Notes: generated by a model from the sequence alone, not told the origin. DNA of 64,000 bases from Ciceribacter ferrooxidans (GCF_004137355.1 NZ_SDVB01000238.1:744001-808000), one strand, 5' to 3'; shown: positions 47,390 to 58,619, numbered from the stretch's first letter. Made by a program: numbers and translations.

Positions 47390-50300
47390 ATGGGAGAAAT
47401 CCGCGGCGAAAAGGTAAGGTTCAGCAAGAAAGACATCGTTCCCTTGCACGACCTGCCGTCTGCGCGCGCCGAGGATCCGCTGATCGTGCATTGTCCGGCA
47501 CGATCCACATGGTTTGGCAGGACCGCGCGCTTCACATTCGGTCTGTTCCTGCTCGCCGCTGTCCTGTGCGGCGGGTTTTTCGTCGTGATCGAAAGCGGAG
47601 CGCTCGACGCCACCTTCGCGGGCGGCGCGCAGCGCGTTCTGAACGGCGCGCTTGCCCCGCAATATCGTGCCGAAGTCTCCGGCACGGCCGTACGGTTCTC
47701 AAAGGAATGGAAGCTCGCCGTCGAGGCGCGTGATGTCTCCGTGTACCGCCAGAGCGACGGGCTCGTCGCGGCGGAGACGGAAGCGGTCCGTCTCGTCGTC
47801 GACCCGATGGCCCTGCTTTCCGGCCGGTTCTCGGTGAGCGAGATCGAGGCGGACGGCGTATCCGTCGACGAATCGCTGTTCTCGTCCGGGCCGCCGCCCG
47901 ACTTCACCAAGTTCAGGGTCGATACAATCCCGACGCTGCTCGAGTCCGCCTTCGCGCAGCTCGATCTGGTGCAGGGTTTCATTTCGAAAGGCGGCCTCGA
48001 TCGCATGCGCCTCGACGGCCTCGAGATCGCGATGGGCAAGGCGCGCGCGCGGCCAGTCCTGCTTTCAGTCCGCAATCTCGTGATGGAACGCGGCGTGGAT
48101 GCATCGTTGACGATCGCAGGAACGCTGGCGATCAACGGCTACGAAAGCCCGATCTCGGCGAAAGCAGCGAATGTGGACGGGCTGACGCGCTCCTTCAGCG
48201 CGTGGATCGGCGACGTGCGCCTCACGCCTTTCCTGCTCCGGCGCGATTCGCACGGCGATCCCCGCCAGGGATATGACGGCTCCGCGGAGGTGACGATCTC
48301 CGCCCGGCGCGGAACCGCGGCGGAGAAGCCGGCCGTTTCGATGATCGCGCAGACCCATGACGGTACGCTCTATCAGGACGGAAATCCGCAGGACGTGACG
48401 CACGGCACGCTCAATTTCGCCTATGACTTCTCCAAGGACACGATCGAGGTCGCGTCTTCGCGCATCGATTTCGGGCCGATGGTCATGCCTATCTCCGGCG
48501 GATTGATCGACCTCGACCGCTTGCCGGGAAGCGAAGCGGCGGGCCCCGGAATCGGCATCGACCTGCTCGTCGACCAAGGGCTGGCCAGCGTGCCGTCCGC
48601 CGGTGAGCAGCCTTTCCCCTTCTCCTTCAAGATATTCGGGCGCTTCCTCTACGATACCGACGAACTGCAACTCGACACGTTGAGTGTCTCGACGCCGATG
48701 GGGCAGATGACCGGATCGCTCCGGGCACGCTTCTTCGAAGGCGAGGGGCCGGAGGTCAGCTTCGGCGCACGCTTTGCGAACATGCAGACGACCGTCATCA
48801 AGCAGCTGTGGCCGTACTGGATCGCGGACAAGCCGCGCCGATGGGTGCTCGCGAACATCTTCGGCGGCACGGTGACCGAAGGCTCGGTCCAGGTCTTCAT
48901 TCCGAAGGGGCGCATGTCGGTCGAGCCGCGGCCGCTGCACCTCGACGAAAACGAGCTCAGGATCAGTTTCGACATCGTCAACGCCCGGATGAACGTCACG
49001 GGGGATATCCCGCCGTTGCGCGACACCGATGCGCATTTCGAGCTTTCCGGACCGAAGGTGACGACGATCATAAAATCGGCGACCTCCTACTTCCCCTCGG
49101 GCCGCAGCGTGAAGGTTGAGGGCGGCGAGCTGGTTCTCGGCGAGATCTACACCAAGCCGCTGATGGCGGATATCAAGATCGCCGTCGCCGGCAGCGCGGA
49201 CTCCGTCGCCGAACTGGTCTCGTTCCGCCCGATCAACGCCCTCAAGCGCGTCGGTTTCGAGGCTGCCGACTTCAAGGGAACGGTCAAGGGAACGGCCGAG
49301 GTGCGTCTCGGCCTGATATCCGAGCAGAACCCGCCAGAACCGGCGTGGAAAGCCCACCTCGATCTTGCCGGCGTCGATCTCGCAAAGCCTTTCTCCGGGC
49401 GGAAGATCGACAACTTGAACGCGGCTCTCGACGTCGATCCGCTGGCTGCGCACCTCGAAGGCAAGGCCGACATCGATGGCGTGCCGATGGAGCTTGCGGT
49501 TACCGAACCCGTCGAGAACGATCCTGAGTTTCGCCGTGAGCGCCACGTCAAGGTGGTGCTCGACAAGGCAGGTGTCAGTCACTTTGCTCCGGGTCTGGAC
49601 CAGATCATCGACGGACCGGTCACGGCCGAGCTCGATCGCATCGACGAGAAGCGACAGGCAGTCACAGCCGACCTTTCGCGAGCCGCAGTCACAGTCCCGT
49701 GGCTCGGCTGGACGAAAGGAGCCGGGATTTCAGCTAAGGCGAAGTTCGAAGTCGTCGAGGGCGAGAAGCAGTCCGTCATCGACAAGTTCGTCCTCGATGG
49801 CGATGGTTTCGGCGTCAGCGGTGCGATGACGGTCGACAAGAACGGCCTCGTTTCTGCCGATCTCTCGCGCGTCAGGCTGTCGCCGAGCGACGATTATTCG
49901 GTCGTGGTGCGCCAGGCCAAGGGCGGCTATCAGGTCGCGGTCAACGGCAAGTCGGCGGACGTCCGCTCGCTGATAGACCGGATGAAATCGCCGGCGAAAG
50001 GCGCGGACGGCGAGGCCGGGGCCGATCCGAGCGTCCGCATCGACGGCAAGCTCGACCGCATGATCGGTTTCGGCGACGAGGTGCTTTCGAACGTGACGCT
50101 CGAATACGCGACGCGTAGCGGCAAGCTCTCCGCGCTCGACTTTTCGGCCATCACCACGAAGGGCCAGGCCATTGTCGGGCAGATGCGCCGGCCGTCCGGC
50201 CTCGGCGAAATGTCGGTGACGAGTGGCGATGCGGGCGCCGTTGCGCGCTTTGCCAACCTCTACAGCCGGATGAACGGCGGGTTGCTGAACCTGAAGATGA

Positions 50301-50800
50301 AGGAGAACGCCAACGGCATCTGGAACGGTTCCGTCGACCTGCGCAATTTCAGCCTCGACAACGAGCAGCGCCTGCAGTCGATCGTCTCGACGCCCGCCGG
50401 GGCCGACGGGCGGAGCCTCAACAAGGCCGTCAAACGGGACATAGACGTCAGTTCCGCACGCTTCCAGCGTGGCTTCGCCCGGCTGATCTACAGCGACGAG
50501 ACACTGCGGATCGAAAACGGCGTCGTGCGCGGCGAACAAGTCGGCGCGACCTTCCAGGGGCTCGTTCGCGACAGCCAGGGGCGGATGGACCTCACAGGCA
50601 CTTTCATGCCGGCCTACGGGCTGAACCGCCTCTTTGCCGAGTTGCCTGTGATCGGCATCCTGCTTGGCAACGGCCGCGACCGCGGCCTTCTCGGCATCAC
50701 CTTCAAGCTCACGGGCGCGACCGAGCAGCCGAAACTCGTCGTCAATCCGCTGTCGATCATCGCGCCCGGCGTCTTCCGGCAGATCTTCGAATTCCGGTAA
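47390..50800 (+). CDS. DUF3971/AsmA-like large envelope protein (YhdP family)
   Basis: The 1136-residue protein starts at ATG 47390, with CGGAGACA about 11 bases upstream; a TTG at 47351 would add 13 residues. One membrane helix near 47-66 (FTFGLFLLAAVLCGGFFVVI) anchors it, and the rest is periplasmic and rich in beta strands. The DUF3971 region (about 250-520) and the AsmA-like C-terminal part (LTGTFMPAYGLNRLFAELPV, GNGRDRGLLGITFKL) define the YhdP/TamB-type group thought to carry phospholipids between membranes. It stands alone. Confidence 0.85.
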   Translation: MGEIRGEKVRFSKKDIVPLHDLPSARAEDPLIVHCPARSTWFGRTARFTFGLFLLAAVLCGGFFVVIESGALDATFAGGAQRVLNGALAPQYRAEVSGTAVRFSKEWKLAVEARDVSVYRQSDGLVAAETEAVRLVVDPMALLSGRFSVSEIEADGVSVDESLFSSGPPPDFTKFRVDTIPTLLESAFAQLDLVQGFISKGGLDRMRLDGLEIAMGKARARPVLLSVRNLVMERGVDASLTIAGTLAINGYESPISAKAANVDGLTRSFSAWIGDVRLTPFLLRRDSHGDPRQGYDGSAEVTISARRGTAAEKPAVSMIAQTHDGTLYQDGNPQDVTHGTLNFAYDFSKDTIEVASSRIDFGPMVMPISGGLIDLDRLPGSEAAGPGIGIDLLVDQGLASVPSAGEQPFPFSFKIFGRFLYDTDELQLDTLSVSTPMGQMTGSLRARFFEGEGPEVSFGARFANMQTTVIKQLWPYWIADKPRRWVLANIFGGTVTEGSVQVFIPKGRMSVEPRPLHLDENELRISFDIVNARMNVTGDIPPLRDTDAHFELSGPKVTTIIKSATSYFPSGRSVKVEGGELVLGEIYTKPLMADIKIAVAGSADSVAELVSFRPINALKRVGFEAADFKGTVKGTAEVRLGLISEQNPPEPAWKAHLDLAGVDLAKPFSGRKIDNLNAALDVDPLAAHLEGKADIDGVPMELAVTEPVENDPEFRRERHVKVVLDKAGVSHFAPGLDQIIDGPVTAELDRIDEKRQAVTADLSRAAVTVPWLGWTKGAGISAKAKFEVVEGEKQSVIDKFVLDGDGFGVSGAMTVDKNGLVSADLSRVRLSPSDDYSVVVRQAKGGYQVAVNGKSADVRSLIDRMKSPAKGADGEAGADPSVRIDGKLDRMIGFGDEVLSNVTLEYATRSGKLSALDFSAITTKGQAIVGQMRRPSGLGEMSVTSGDAGAVARFANLYSRMNGGLLNLKMKENANGIWNGSVDLRNFSLDNEQRLQSIVSTPAGADGRSLNKAVKRDIDVSSARFQRGFARLIYSDETLRIENGVVRGEQVGATFQGLVRDSQGRMDLTGTFMPAYGLNRLFAELPVIGILLGNGRDRGLLGITFKLTGATEQPKLVVNPLSIIAPGVFRQIFEFR

Positions 50801-50801
50801 G

Positions 50802-50829
50802 AAAAAGCCGGCGCGTCGGGCGCCGGCTT
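50802..50829 (-). terminator. terminator of tyrS
   Basis: AAGCCGGCGC/GCGCCGGCTT (50805-50814 with 50820-50829) is a perfect 10-bp stem. On the minus strand it runs into TTTTTCTTAC. It lies between the convergent DUF3971 and tyrS genes and lacks a T-run on the plus side. Confidence 0.8.
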
Positions 50830-50857
50830 GTGTGTGTGCGATCGGGATGCGGCCGGA

Positions 50858-52111
50858 TCAGGCCGGGCGCACCAGAATATGCTTCTTCTTGCCGAGCGAG
50901 AGCTTGATCACGCCGTCCGTCGTGACCTCGCCGGCGCCGACAGCCATGCGTTCGTCGGCGACCTGCTTGTCGTTGATGCGGACCGCGCCGCCTTGGATGT
51001 GACGGCGGGCTTCGCCGTTCGAGGCGGCGAGACCCGCCCGGACGATCAGGCTGAGCAGGCCGACGCCGGCTTCGAGTTCGCCGGTCGGCACTTCGATCGA
51101 CGGCAGGTTGTCGGCGATCGCGCCTTCCTCGAAGGTCTTGCGGGCGGTTTCGGCGGCTTCCTCGGCCGCGGCGCGGCCGTGCAGGATCGCGGTGATCTCG
51201 GTCGCGAGGATCTTCTTCACCTCGTTGATTTCCGAGCCGGCAAGGGTCGACAGGCGTCCGACCTCGCTCATCGGCAAGGTGGTGTAGAGCTTCAGGAAGC
51301 GCGGCACGTCCGCATCCTCGGTGTTGCGCCAGTACTGCCAGAAGTCATAGGCCGACAGCATGTCCGCGTTGAGCCAGACGGCGCCGGTGGCCGACTTGCC
51401 CATCTTCGCGCCGGAAGAGGTGGTCAGCAGCGGCGATGTCAGGGCGTAGAGCTGCGGCGTGCCCATGCGGTGGCCGAGGTCGATGCCGTTGACGATGTTG
51501 CCCCACTGGTCGGAGCCGCCCATCTGCAGCCGGCAGCCGTAGCGCTTGGCAAGTTCGACGAAGTCGTAGGCCTGCAGGATCATGTAGTTGAATTCGAGGA
51601 ACGACAGCGAGTGTTCGCGCTCGAGCCGCGTCTTGACGCTGTCGAAGGACAGCATGCGGTTGACCGAGAAGTAGCGGCCGACGTCGCGGAGGAATTCGAG
51701 GTAGTTGATCGAACGCAGCCAGTCGGCATTGTTGATCATCAGCGCGTCCTTCGCACCTTCGCCGTATCGGAGGTAGTTCGAGAAGACCTTCTTGATCGAG
51801 GCGATGTTGTTCTCGATGGTCTCGATGGTCATGAGCTGCCGTGCCTCGTCCTTGAACGAGGGGTCGCCGACCATGCCGGTGCCGCCGCCCATCAGCGAGA
51901 TCGCGCGGTGGCCGGTCGCCTGGAACCAGTGCAGCATCATGATCTGGATGAGCGAGCCGGCATGCAGGGAGGGTGCCGTCGGGTCGAAGCCGATATAGGC
52001 GGTCACGGTTTCCTTCGTCAGCAGATCGTCGAGGCCGGATTCATCGGAAATCTGATGAATGAAGCCGCGCTCTTGCATCGTGTGGAGGAAATCGGACTTG
52101 AACTTCTTCAT
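50858..52111 (-). CDS. tyrS: tyrosyl-tRNA synthetase
   Basis: Charges tRNA-Tyr. The 417-residue class I synthetase has the HIGH-like motif in [16 protein letters not shown], the tyrosine pocket in [20 protein letters not shown], and KMSKS as [17 protein letters not shown]-terminal S4 RNA-binding domain follows ([20 protein letters not shown]). Length and order are normal. It is transcribed divergently from anmK. Confidence 0.98.
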   Translation of the reverse strand: MKKFKSDFLHTMQERGFIHQISDESGLDDLLTKETVTAYIGFDPTAPSLHAGSLIQIMMLHWFQATGHRAISLMGGGTGMVGDPSFKDEARQLMTIETIENNIASIKKVFSNYLRYGEGAKDALMINNADWLRSINYLEFLRDVGRYFSVNRMLSFDSVKTRLEREHSLSFLEFNYMILQAYDFVELAKRYGCRLQMGGSDQWGNIVNGIDLGHRMGTPQLYALTSPLLTTSSGAKMGKSATGAVWLNADMLSAYDFWQYWRNTEDADVPRFLKLYTTLPMSEVGRLSTLAGSEINEVKKILATEITAILHGRAAAEEAAETARKTFEEGAIADNLPSIEVPTGELEAGVGLLSLIVRAGLAASNGEARRHIQGGAVRINDKQVADERMAVGAGEVTTDGVIKLSLGKKKHILVRPA

Positions 52112-52235
52112 GACGACAGGGCTTTCTGGAAAACGGAATGCGGGAGTGGCGGCGCTTTAGCATTGTTTTTTGAAATGTGCACCTGTTTCGGTCATGAATG
52201 TTGGCGTGCGAGCAGGCGAATCGGCAGGGCAGGCC

Positions 52236-53381
52236 ATGGCAGAAATCTTCACCGCGATCGGACTGATGAGCGGCACGTCGATGGACGGCATCGACGTGGC
52301 GATGCTGGAAACCGACGGCGAGGGCATGGTCGTGCGGCGGCAGAACCTCTCCGTCTCCTACGATCCGGCCTTTCGCGATCGTCTAAAGCAGGGTCTCGAA
52401 GACGCCAAGGCCATTACGAAACGAGACGAACGGCCAGGAAGCCTTGCCGGTCTCGAACGTGATCTGACGCAACGTCATGCCGAGGCTGTCCGATTCTTCC
52501 TTCGTGAAAACAATATTTTGCCTGGCGATGTTGATGTCGTCGGCTTCCACGGTCAGACGGTTCTGCATCGCCCTGATGAGGCACTGACGGTGCAGATCGG
52601 CGACGGTGCACTGCTGGCGCGGGAGATCGGCATTCCTGTCGTCTACGACATGCGGGCGAACGACATGGCGCATGGCGGGCAGGGCGCGCCGCTCGTTCCC
52701 GTCTATCACGCCGCGCTCGCCCGCAATCTCGACAATCCGCAGTGGCCGGTCTGCTTCGTCAACATCGGCGGCATTTCCAATCTCACCTGCGTCGGCTCCG
52801 ACAGTGCGATCGTCGCTTTCGACAGCGGGCCTGGCAATACGCTGATCGATCAGTGGGTGGAGACTCATGCCGGCATTCCTTTCGACCAGGGTGGGCGGAT
52901 CGCCAGCGAAGGCCGGGTGCTTCCGGCACTCGCCGAACGCTATCTCGCCAATCCGTTCTTCACCGACGAGAAGCGCCGGTCGCTCGACCGCAACGATTTC
53001 CGGCCGCCGGAGGGCGGCGATGCCGAGCTTTCCGATGGTGCCCGGACGCTCGCCTTTGTGACGGCGGCGGCGATCTTCAGGTCGGCCGAACATCTGGACG
53101 AGATGCCGAAGACGTTCGTGATCTGCGGCGGCGGGCGCCACAACGACACGGTGATGAAGGATTTGATGGCGCTGGCCGGGCGGACCGGCGCGACGCTGCT
53201 GACCGCCGAGCAGGCGGGTTTCGACGGCGATGCCATGGAGGCCGAGGCCTGGGCTTATCTGGCCGTGCGTTCACTGAAGGGCCTGCCCTTGACCTTTCCG
53301 GGGACAACCGGCGTGGAAAAGCCGGTCACGGGCGGTCTTGTCGCAGGGGCGGATGCGATCTTTTCTTGCGCGCGACATTAA
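52236..53381 (+). CDS. anmK: anhydro-N-acetylmuramic acid kinase
   Basis: Opens and phosphorylates 1,6-anhydroMurNAc released in cell-wall recycling, giving MurNAc-6-phosphate. The 381-residue protein begins [20 protein letters not shown], the ATP-binding start typical of AnmK. It carries [40 protein letters not shown], and [14 protein letters not shown] 52236 follows GCAGGGCAGGCC; upstream ATGs would add 10-22 residues. The product could feed the murein pathway together with murI encoded earlier in the window. Confidence 0.95.
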   Translation: MAEIFTAIGLMSGTSMDGIDVAMLETDGEGMVVRRQNLSVSYDPAFRDRLKQGLEDAKAITKRDERPGSLAGLERDLTQRHAEAVRFFLRENNILPGDVDVVGFHGQTVLHRPDEALTVQIGDGALLAREIGIPVVYDMRANDMAHGGQGAPLVPVYHAALARNLDNPQWPVCFVNIGGISNLTCVGSDSAIVAFDSGPGNTLIDQWVETHAGIPFDQGGRIASEGRVLPALAERYLANPFFTDEKRRSLDRNDFRPPEGGDAELSDGARTLAFVTAAAIFRSAEHLDEMPKTFVICGGGRHNDTVMKDLMALAGRTGATLLTAEQAGFDGDAMEAEAWAYLAVRSLKGLPLTFPGTTGVEKPVTGGLVAGADAIFSCARH

Positions 53382-53391
53382 TTCTTTGTTT

Positions 53392-53408
53392 TATATGCTT
53401 CGCATATA
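53392..53408 (+). other. AT-rich hairpin after anmK
   Basis: TATATGC-TTC-GCATATA is a perfect 7-bp stem with a three-base loop, ten bases after the anmK stop and about 85 bases before the GGDEF gene. It stands out in an AT-rich patch. It may be a weak terminator or an operator. Confidence 0.4.
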
Positions 53409-53493
53409 GTATCGTAGATTGCGCGTTATTGCTTACTCGCGCATTGCGAGCGTTCTACGGCCATGAGTGGCCCGGGGGTGGGTGTTTAGCAGG

Positions 53494-54663
53494 ATGGACG
53501 CGGCATTTTCGCTTCTGGTCGTGAACTTCGTCATCGCCCAGATCTTCGTGCTCGTGTTTTGCGTCGCTGCGTTCAAGGGACCGTCACGTCGTTCCGGTCT
53601 CGGCTTTGCCGTCGCCTTTTCCGTCGCTTCGCTGTCGGCGATCTGCGAAGCGCTGATTCCGGTTACGGGCTATGTCCGCTTCTTCGCGATCGGCGCGTTC
53701 GTGACCATGTTCGGCGGCTTCTGCCTGCTCGCGCGCAGCATCACGCGACACTATGGGCTCTGCATTGCGGATGGCGTCTTCGTGCTGCTGTTCGCGTCGG
53801 GCGTGTTTGCCGACTTCGTGATCTACGACCTGCCGCGCGGAACGGTCGTCCATTCGCTTGCCTACCAGACTCCCTTCTTCCTGACGATGGCGCTTTCGGC
53901 CGTCGCCGTCTACCGCTCCGGCCGCCGTTCGGGAGCGGACTTGGTGCTGCTTTCCATGCTTGCCCTGAGTGCCGCCTTCTTCCCGCTCAAGGCCTATGTC
54001 GCCGTCGCCGTGGGAGCGGGCGGTACAGCCGGCGGCTACTTGTTCAGCAAGTTCGCGCTGGTGTCGCAGGGGCTCGGCGCGGTGCTGATCGTGGCGACGG
54101 GGCTCGCAATGGTGGGTGTCTTCGTCAAGGAGGCGATCGAGGACGCGGTGGCGAAGTCCGACATCGATCCCCTTTCCGGCATCTTCAATCGACGCGGATT
54201 CGCAAGGCGCGTGGCGCCACATCTGGAGCGGGCGAATGCTTCCGCGGCCGGCGCGCTGATCCTGGCCGACATCGATCATTTCAAGCGGATCAACGACAAT
54301 TTCGGTCACCATGTCGGTGACATCGTCATCCAGACCTTCGCCCGCGTGCTGCGCGAGGCTGCGCCAACCGACGCCGAGGTGGCGCGCATCGGTGGCGAGG
54401 AATTCGCGATCTACATTCCGGCGGTCGACAGCGAGCTTGCGCGCGAATGCGCCTACAACATCCGTGGCGCCATGTCTGCGGTCGGTCTCGGGCAGTTCTG
54501 CGACAACGAGACGATCACCGCGAGCTTCGGCGTCGCTTCGATCTTCGGCGGTGACACGCTCGAACGGGCCATGCAGCGGGCGGATACCGCCCTCTATGCC
54601 GCCAAGGCGGCCGGCCGCGACCAGGTGCGACTGGCCGGCGCCTCCCAGGCGCTCGCCTCCTGA
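53494..54663 (+). CDS. membrane-bound diguanylate cyclase
   Basis: The 389-residue protein has about six membrane helices in residues 1-210 and a C-terminal GGDEF domain (about 225-385) with DPLSGIFNRRGF, LADIDHFKRINDNFGH, and ARIGGEEFAIYIP. The GGEEF form is active in the family. No RxxD inhibition site precedes it, so feedback inhibition is unlikely. ATG 53494 is preferred over an upstream GTG. No sensory domain is recognised in the membrane part. It converges on the hydrolase gene, separated by a hairpin. Confidence 0.9.
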   Translation: MDAAFSLLVVNFVIAQIFVLVFCVAAFKGPSRRSGLGFAVAFSVASLSAICEALIPVTGYVRFFAIGAFVTMFGGFCLLARSITRHYGLCIADGVFVLLFASGVFADFVIYDLPRGTVVHSLAYQTPFFLTMALSAVAVYRSGRRSGADLVLLSMLALSAAFFPLKAYVAVAVGAGGTAGGYLFSKFALVSQGLGAVLIVATGLAMVGVFVKEAIEDAVAKSDIDPLSGIFNRRGFARRVAPHLERANASAAGALILADIDHFKRINDNFGHHVGDIVIQTFARVLREAAPTDAEVARIGGEEFAIYIPAVDSELARECAYNIRGAMSAVGLGQFCDNETITASFGVASIFGGDTLERAMQRADTALYAAKAAGRDQVRLAGASQALAS

Positions 54664-54670
54664 AGCAGAA

Positions 54671-54704
54671 AAAGAAGAGGCGCGGCTCTTGCGGGCCGCG
54701 CCTC
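54671..54704 (-). terminator. terminator between convergent GGDEF and hydrolase genes
   Basis: GAGGCGCGGC/GCCGCGCCTC (54677-54686 with 54695-54704) is a perfect 10-bp stem. On the minus strand it is followed by TTCTTTTTCTG, so it serves the alpha/beta hydrolase gene. Confidence 0.75.
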
Positions 54705-54733
54705 CTGTCTATCGGTGTCGAACGACCGAGATG

Positions 54734-55411
54734 TCAGCGGATGCGCTTGGCAGCCGGCTCCGGCACCAGTTCGCCGTCGAGACGGCGATCGAGGTAGTCC
54801 TCGCATTCCATCAGAAGGCTCTCGGTCTGGCCGGAGAAGAAGTGGTTGGCGCCGGGGATCGTCTTGTGGGTGATCAGGATGCCCTTCTGGGTCTTCAGCT
54901 TGTCCACGAGCCCCTGGACATCCTTCTCCGGCGCGACCTTGTCGGCGTCCCCGTGGATAATCAGGCCGGAGGACGGACAGGGCGCGAGGAAGGAGAAGTC
55001 ATAGGTGTTCGGCTGCGGTGCGATCGAGATGAAGCCTTCGATCTCCGGGCGGCGCATCAGGAGCTGCATGCCGATCCAGGCGCCGAAATTGTAGCCCGCG
55101 ACCCAGCAGCTCTTGGAATCGGGATGCAGGCTCTGCACCCAGTCGAGAGCGGAGGCGGCGTCGGAAAGCTCGCCCGCCCCGTGGTCGAATTCTCCCTGGC
55201 TGCGGCCGATGCCGCGGAAGTTGAAGCGCAGCGTCGTGAAACCGCGCTTCTGGAACATGTAGAAGAGCTGGTAGACGATCTGGTTGTTCATCGTGCCGCC
55301 GAACTGCGGATGCGGATGCAGGATGATCGCGATCGGCGCGCTTTTTTCCTTGGACGGCTGGTAGCGGCCTTCGAGGCGGCCGGCCGGGCCGTTGAAAATC
55401 ACTTCGGGCAT
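54734..55411 (-). CDS. alpha/beta hydrolase (COG2945 type)
   Basis: The 225-residue protein begins MPEVIFNGPAGRLEGRYQPS and has the COG2945 pattern IAIILHPHPQFGGTMNNQIV and TLRFNFRGIGRSQGEFD. The nucleophile position is AGYNFGAWIGM, where the expected Ser is Asn, and GANHFFSG holds the His. Loss of the nucleophile is typical of this subgroup, so it may not be a classical hydrolase. CCGGAGTATCC precedes ATG 55411. It diverges from the suf operon; no function is proven. Confidence 0.85.
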   Translation of the reverse strand: MPEVIFNGPAGRLEGRYQPSKEKSAPIAIILHPHPQFGGTMNNQIVYQLFYMFQKRGFTTLRFNFRGIGRSQGEFDHGAGELSDAASALDWVQSLHPDSKSCWVAGYNFGAWIGMQLLMRRPEIEGFISIAPQPNTYDFSFLAPCPSSGLIIHGDADKVAPEKDVQGLVDKLKTQKGILITHKTIPGANHFFSGQTESLLMECEDYLDRRLDGELVPEPAAKRIR

Positions 55412-55471
55412 GGATACTCCGGTCTTTCGTGTTTTTTTCGGTTCCAGACTGTCCACAGGGCGGCACGATGA

Positions 55472-55500
55472 CTTGACGAATGCAGTCAGCTTTTCTAGAA
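55472..55500 (+). promoter_or_regulatory. promoter of the suf operon
   Basis: CTTGAC (55472-55477), exactly 17 bases, then CTAGAA (55495-55500) match the rhizobial consensus at 6/6 and 4/6. Transcription would start near 55507, about 120 bases before the first gene of the operon. Confidence 0.7.
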
Positions 55501-55505
55501 CAAAG

Positions 55506-55522
55506 TTTAGAACCGTTCGAAA
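55506..55522 (+). promoter_or_regulatory. Irr (ICE) box overlapping the suf transcription start
   Basis: TTTAGAA-CCG-TTCGAAA differs at one base from the Irr consensus as I recall it (TTTAGAA-N3-TTCTAAA). It covers the predicted +1 of the suf promoter, so Irr bound here would block transcription when iron is low. An overlapping TTCTAGAA lies just upstream at 55493-55500. Confidence 0.65.
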
Positions 55523-55629
55523 CTGGATGATGGGTCACCCATTGTTGGACGTGTCATAAGGCAAGCCCGGCGGAAATTTCAAGAAAAATGCGCCGAGCGG
55601 GCCGGAATGGGTCAAAAGCGAAAATAGTC

Positions 55630-56796
55630 ATGGCGAAACAACGCATCTACATGGACTGGAACGCGACGGCGCCTTTGCTCGGCGAAGCGCGCGCGGCCAT
55701 GCTCGATGCGCTGGCCGAACCGGGTAATCCGTCGTCGGTACATGCCGAGGGACGCGCGGCCCGCGCCATGGTGGAGAAGGCCCGCCGGCAGGTCGCAGCA
55801 CTTGTGGGCGCGGAACCCTCGCACGTGACCTTCACCAGTTGCGCGACCGAAGCTGCGAACCATGCGCTGACGCCCGAATTCCGCATGGGACGGGCGCCGC
55901 TCGTCGCCTCGATGCTCTACGTTTCGGCGATCGAGCATCCGGCGCTGCGCGAGGGCGGCCGTTTTGCCGCCGATCGTGTCCGCGAGATCCCGGTGACCGT
56001 TTCCGGCGTCATAGATCTGGGCGCGCTGGAGATGGTGCTCGCCGCTCGTCCGAAAGAAGAGGGCTTGCCGCTGGTTGCCGTCATGCTCGTCAACAACGAG
56101 ACGGGCGTCATCCAGCCGGTCGCCGATGTCGCCCGTGTCGTGCACGCTCACGGCGGACTGCTGGTGGTCGATGCCGTCCAGGCCGCCGGCCGTATCACGA
56201 TCGACATGGGCGTGCTCGGCGCCGATTTCCTCATCCTGTCATCGCACAAGATCGGTGGTCCCAAGGGTGCCGGCGCGCTGGTTTCCCGTGGCGAGACGTT
56301 GATGCCGGTGCCGCTCCTGAAGGGCGGCGGGCAGGAGAAGGGGCATCGTGCCGGGACGGAGAACGTCGCCGCGCTCGTCGGCTTCGGCGCCGCCGCGCAA
56401 TGGATGTCCGAAGACCTTGCCGAACGAAATGCGGCAATCGGCGCCTTGCGGAACCGCCTCGAAGAGGGCATGCGTACAGCGGCCTCCGACGTCGTCATCC
56501 ACGGCGCGGGCGCGGCGCGGGTCGCCAATACCTGCTTCTTCACGCTGCCGGGACTGAAGGCGGAAACCGGGCAGATCGCCTTCGATATCGAGGGGCTCGC
56601 CCTGTCGGCTGGCGCGGCCTGCTCATCCGGCAAGGTCGGGCAGAGCCATGTGCTGACGGCTATGGGCCATGATGCGAAGACCGGCGGGCTGCGCATCTCG
56701 CTGGGCCCGTCGACGACGGCGGACGAGGTCGAGCGGGCGATCGAGATCTTTTCGCGCGTCGCATCGCGGCGCAAGATGGCCGGCGAGGCGGCCTGA
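55630..56796 (+). CDS. cysteine desulfurase, NifS/IscS class (SufS2-type)
   Basis: Takes sulfur from cysteine for cluster building. The 388-residue PLP enzyme has PGNPSSVHAEGRAARAMVEK, the PLP lysine in FLILSSHKIGGPKGAGALV, and the active cysteine in LSAGAACSSGKVGQSHVL, the long-loop pattern of the NifS/IscS group. It is the first gene of the operon and is separate from the SufS-type desulfurase at 60666. In Rhizobiales this gene is often called sufS2 or iscS. ATG 55630 is chosen by alignment. Confidence 0.9.
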   Translation: MAKQRIYMDWNATAPLLGEARAAMLDALAEPGNPSSVHAEGRAARAMVEKARRQVAALVGAEPSHVTFTSCATEAANHALTPEFRMGRAPLVASMLYVSAIEHPALREGGRFAADRVREIPVTVSGVIDLGALEMVLAARPKEEGLPLVAVMLVNNETGVIQPVADVARVVHAHGGLLVVDAVQAAGRITIDMGVLGADFLILSSHKIGGPKGAGALVSRGETLMPVPLLKGGGQEKGHRAGTENVAALVGFGAAAQWMSEDLAERNAAIGALRNRLEEGMRTAASDVVIHGAGAARVANTCFFTLPGLKAETGQIAFDIEGLALSAGAACSSGKVGQSHVLTAMGHDAKTGGLRISLGPSTTADEVERAIEIFSRVASRRKMAGEAA

Positions 56797-56903
56797 CACG
56801 GGATAAACTTGCGGAAAGTCAAATTTCCGCTTGCGGTGAGGGGTGAAATACACGCCTCTGACAATTACATAAGGGGCGGTTTCCGCTTCTGCGTTATCAA
56901 GCT

Positions 56904-56922
56904 GCCGGACCTTGGACCCGGC
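56904..56922 (+). repeat. hairpin repeat before sufB (copy 1)
   Basis: GCCGGACCTTGGACCCGGC forms GCCGG/CCGGC with a nine-base loop. A copy identical at 18 of 19 bases lies before sufA (62341-62359). It ends 17 bases before the sufB ATG, next to its ribosome site GGAGAA. Confidence 0.6.
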
Positions 56923-56939
56923 AAGATTGGAGAACGAGC

Positions 56940-58409
<1,470 letters not shown>

Positions 58410-58451
58410 TGATGACGGTGGGAGCACACGCACGGCCAAAGGCTGTCGTCA

Positions 58452-58542
58452 CCTCGGGCTTGTCCCGAGGATCTGCTGCCGGAAAGGCTGAACGCGACGC
58501 GCGCAATTGATTGACCAGTAGATCCTCGGGACAAGCCCGAGG
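58452..58542. repeat. rhizobial palindromic intergenic element between sufB and sufC
   Basis: A perfect 23-bp inverted repeat (58452-58474 and 58520-58542) is separated by 45 bases. Each arm also contains its own hairpin, CCTCGGG/CCCGAGG. The outer bases (GTCGTCA.../...ATGACGG) extend the symmetry imperfectly. The sequence type, CCTCGGGCTTGTCCCGAGG, belongs to the short mosaic palindromes scattered in Rhizobiaceae genomes. It lies inside the suf operon. Confidence 0.75.
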
Positions 58543-58619
58543 ATGACGGAACTTCCGGCATTACGCCACCAAGGATCGACAGGCGGCCCTTTAACCGCCC
58601 TAAGAACAGGAACACAGAC

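Noticed and set aside
54734-55456. Longer start (55456) for the COG2945 hydrolase
   Set aside because: The ATG at 55411 has a good ribosome site and matches the usual family start; the extension adds only basic residues.
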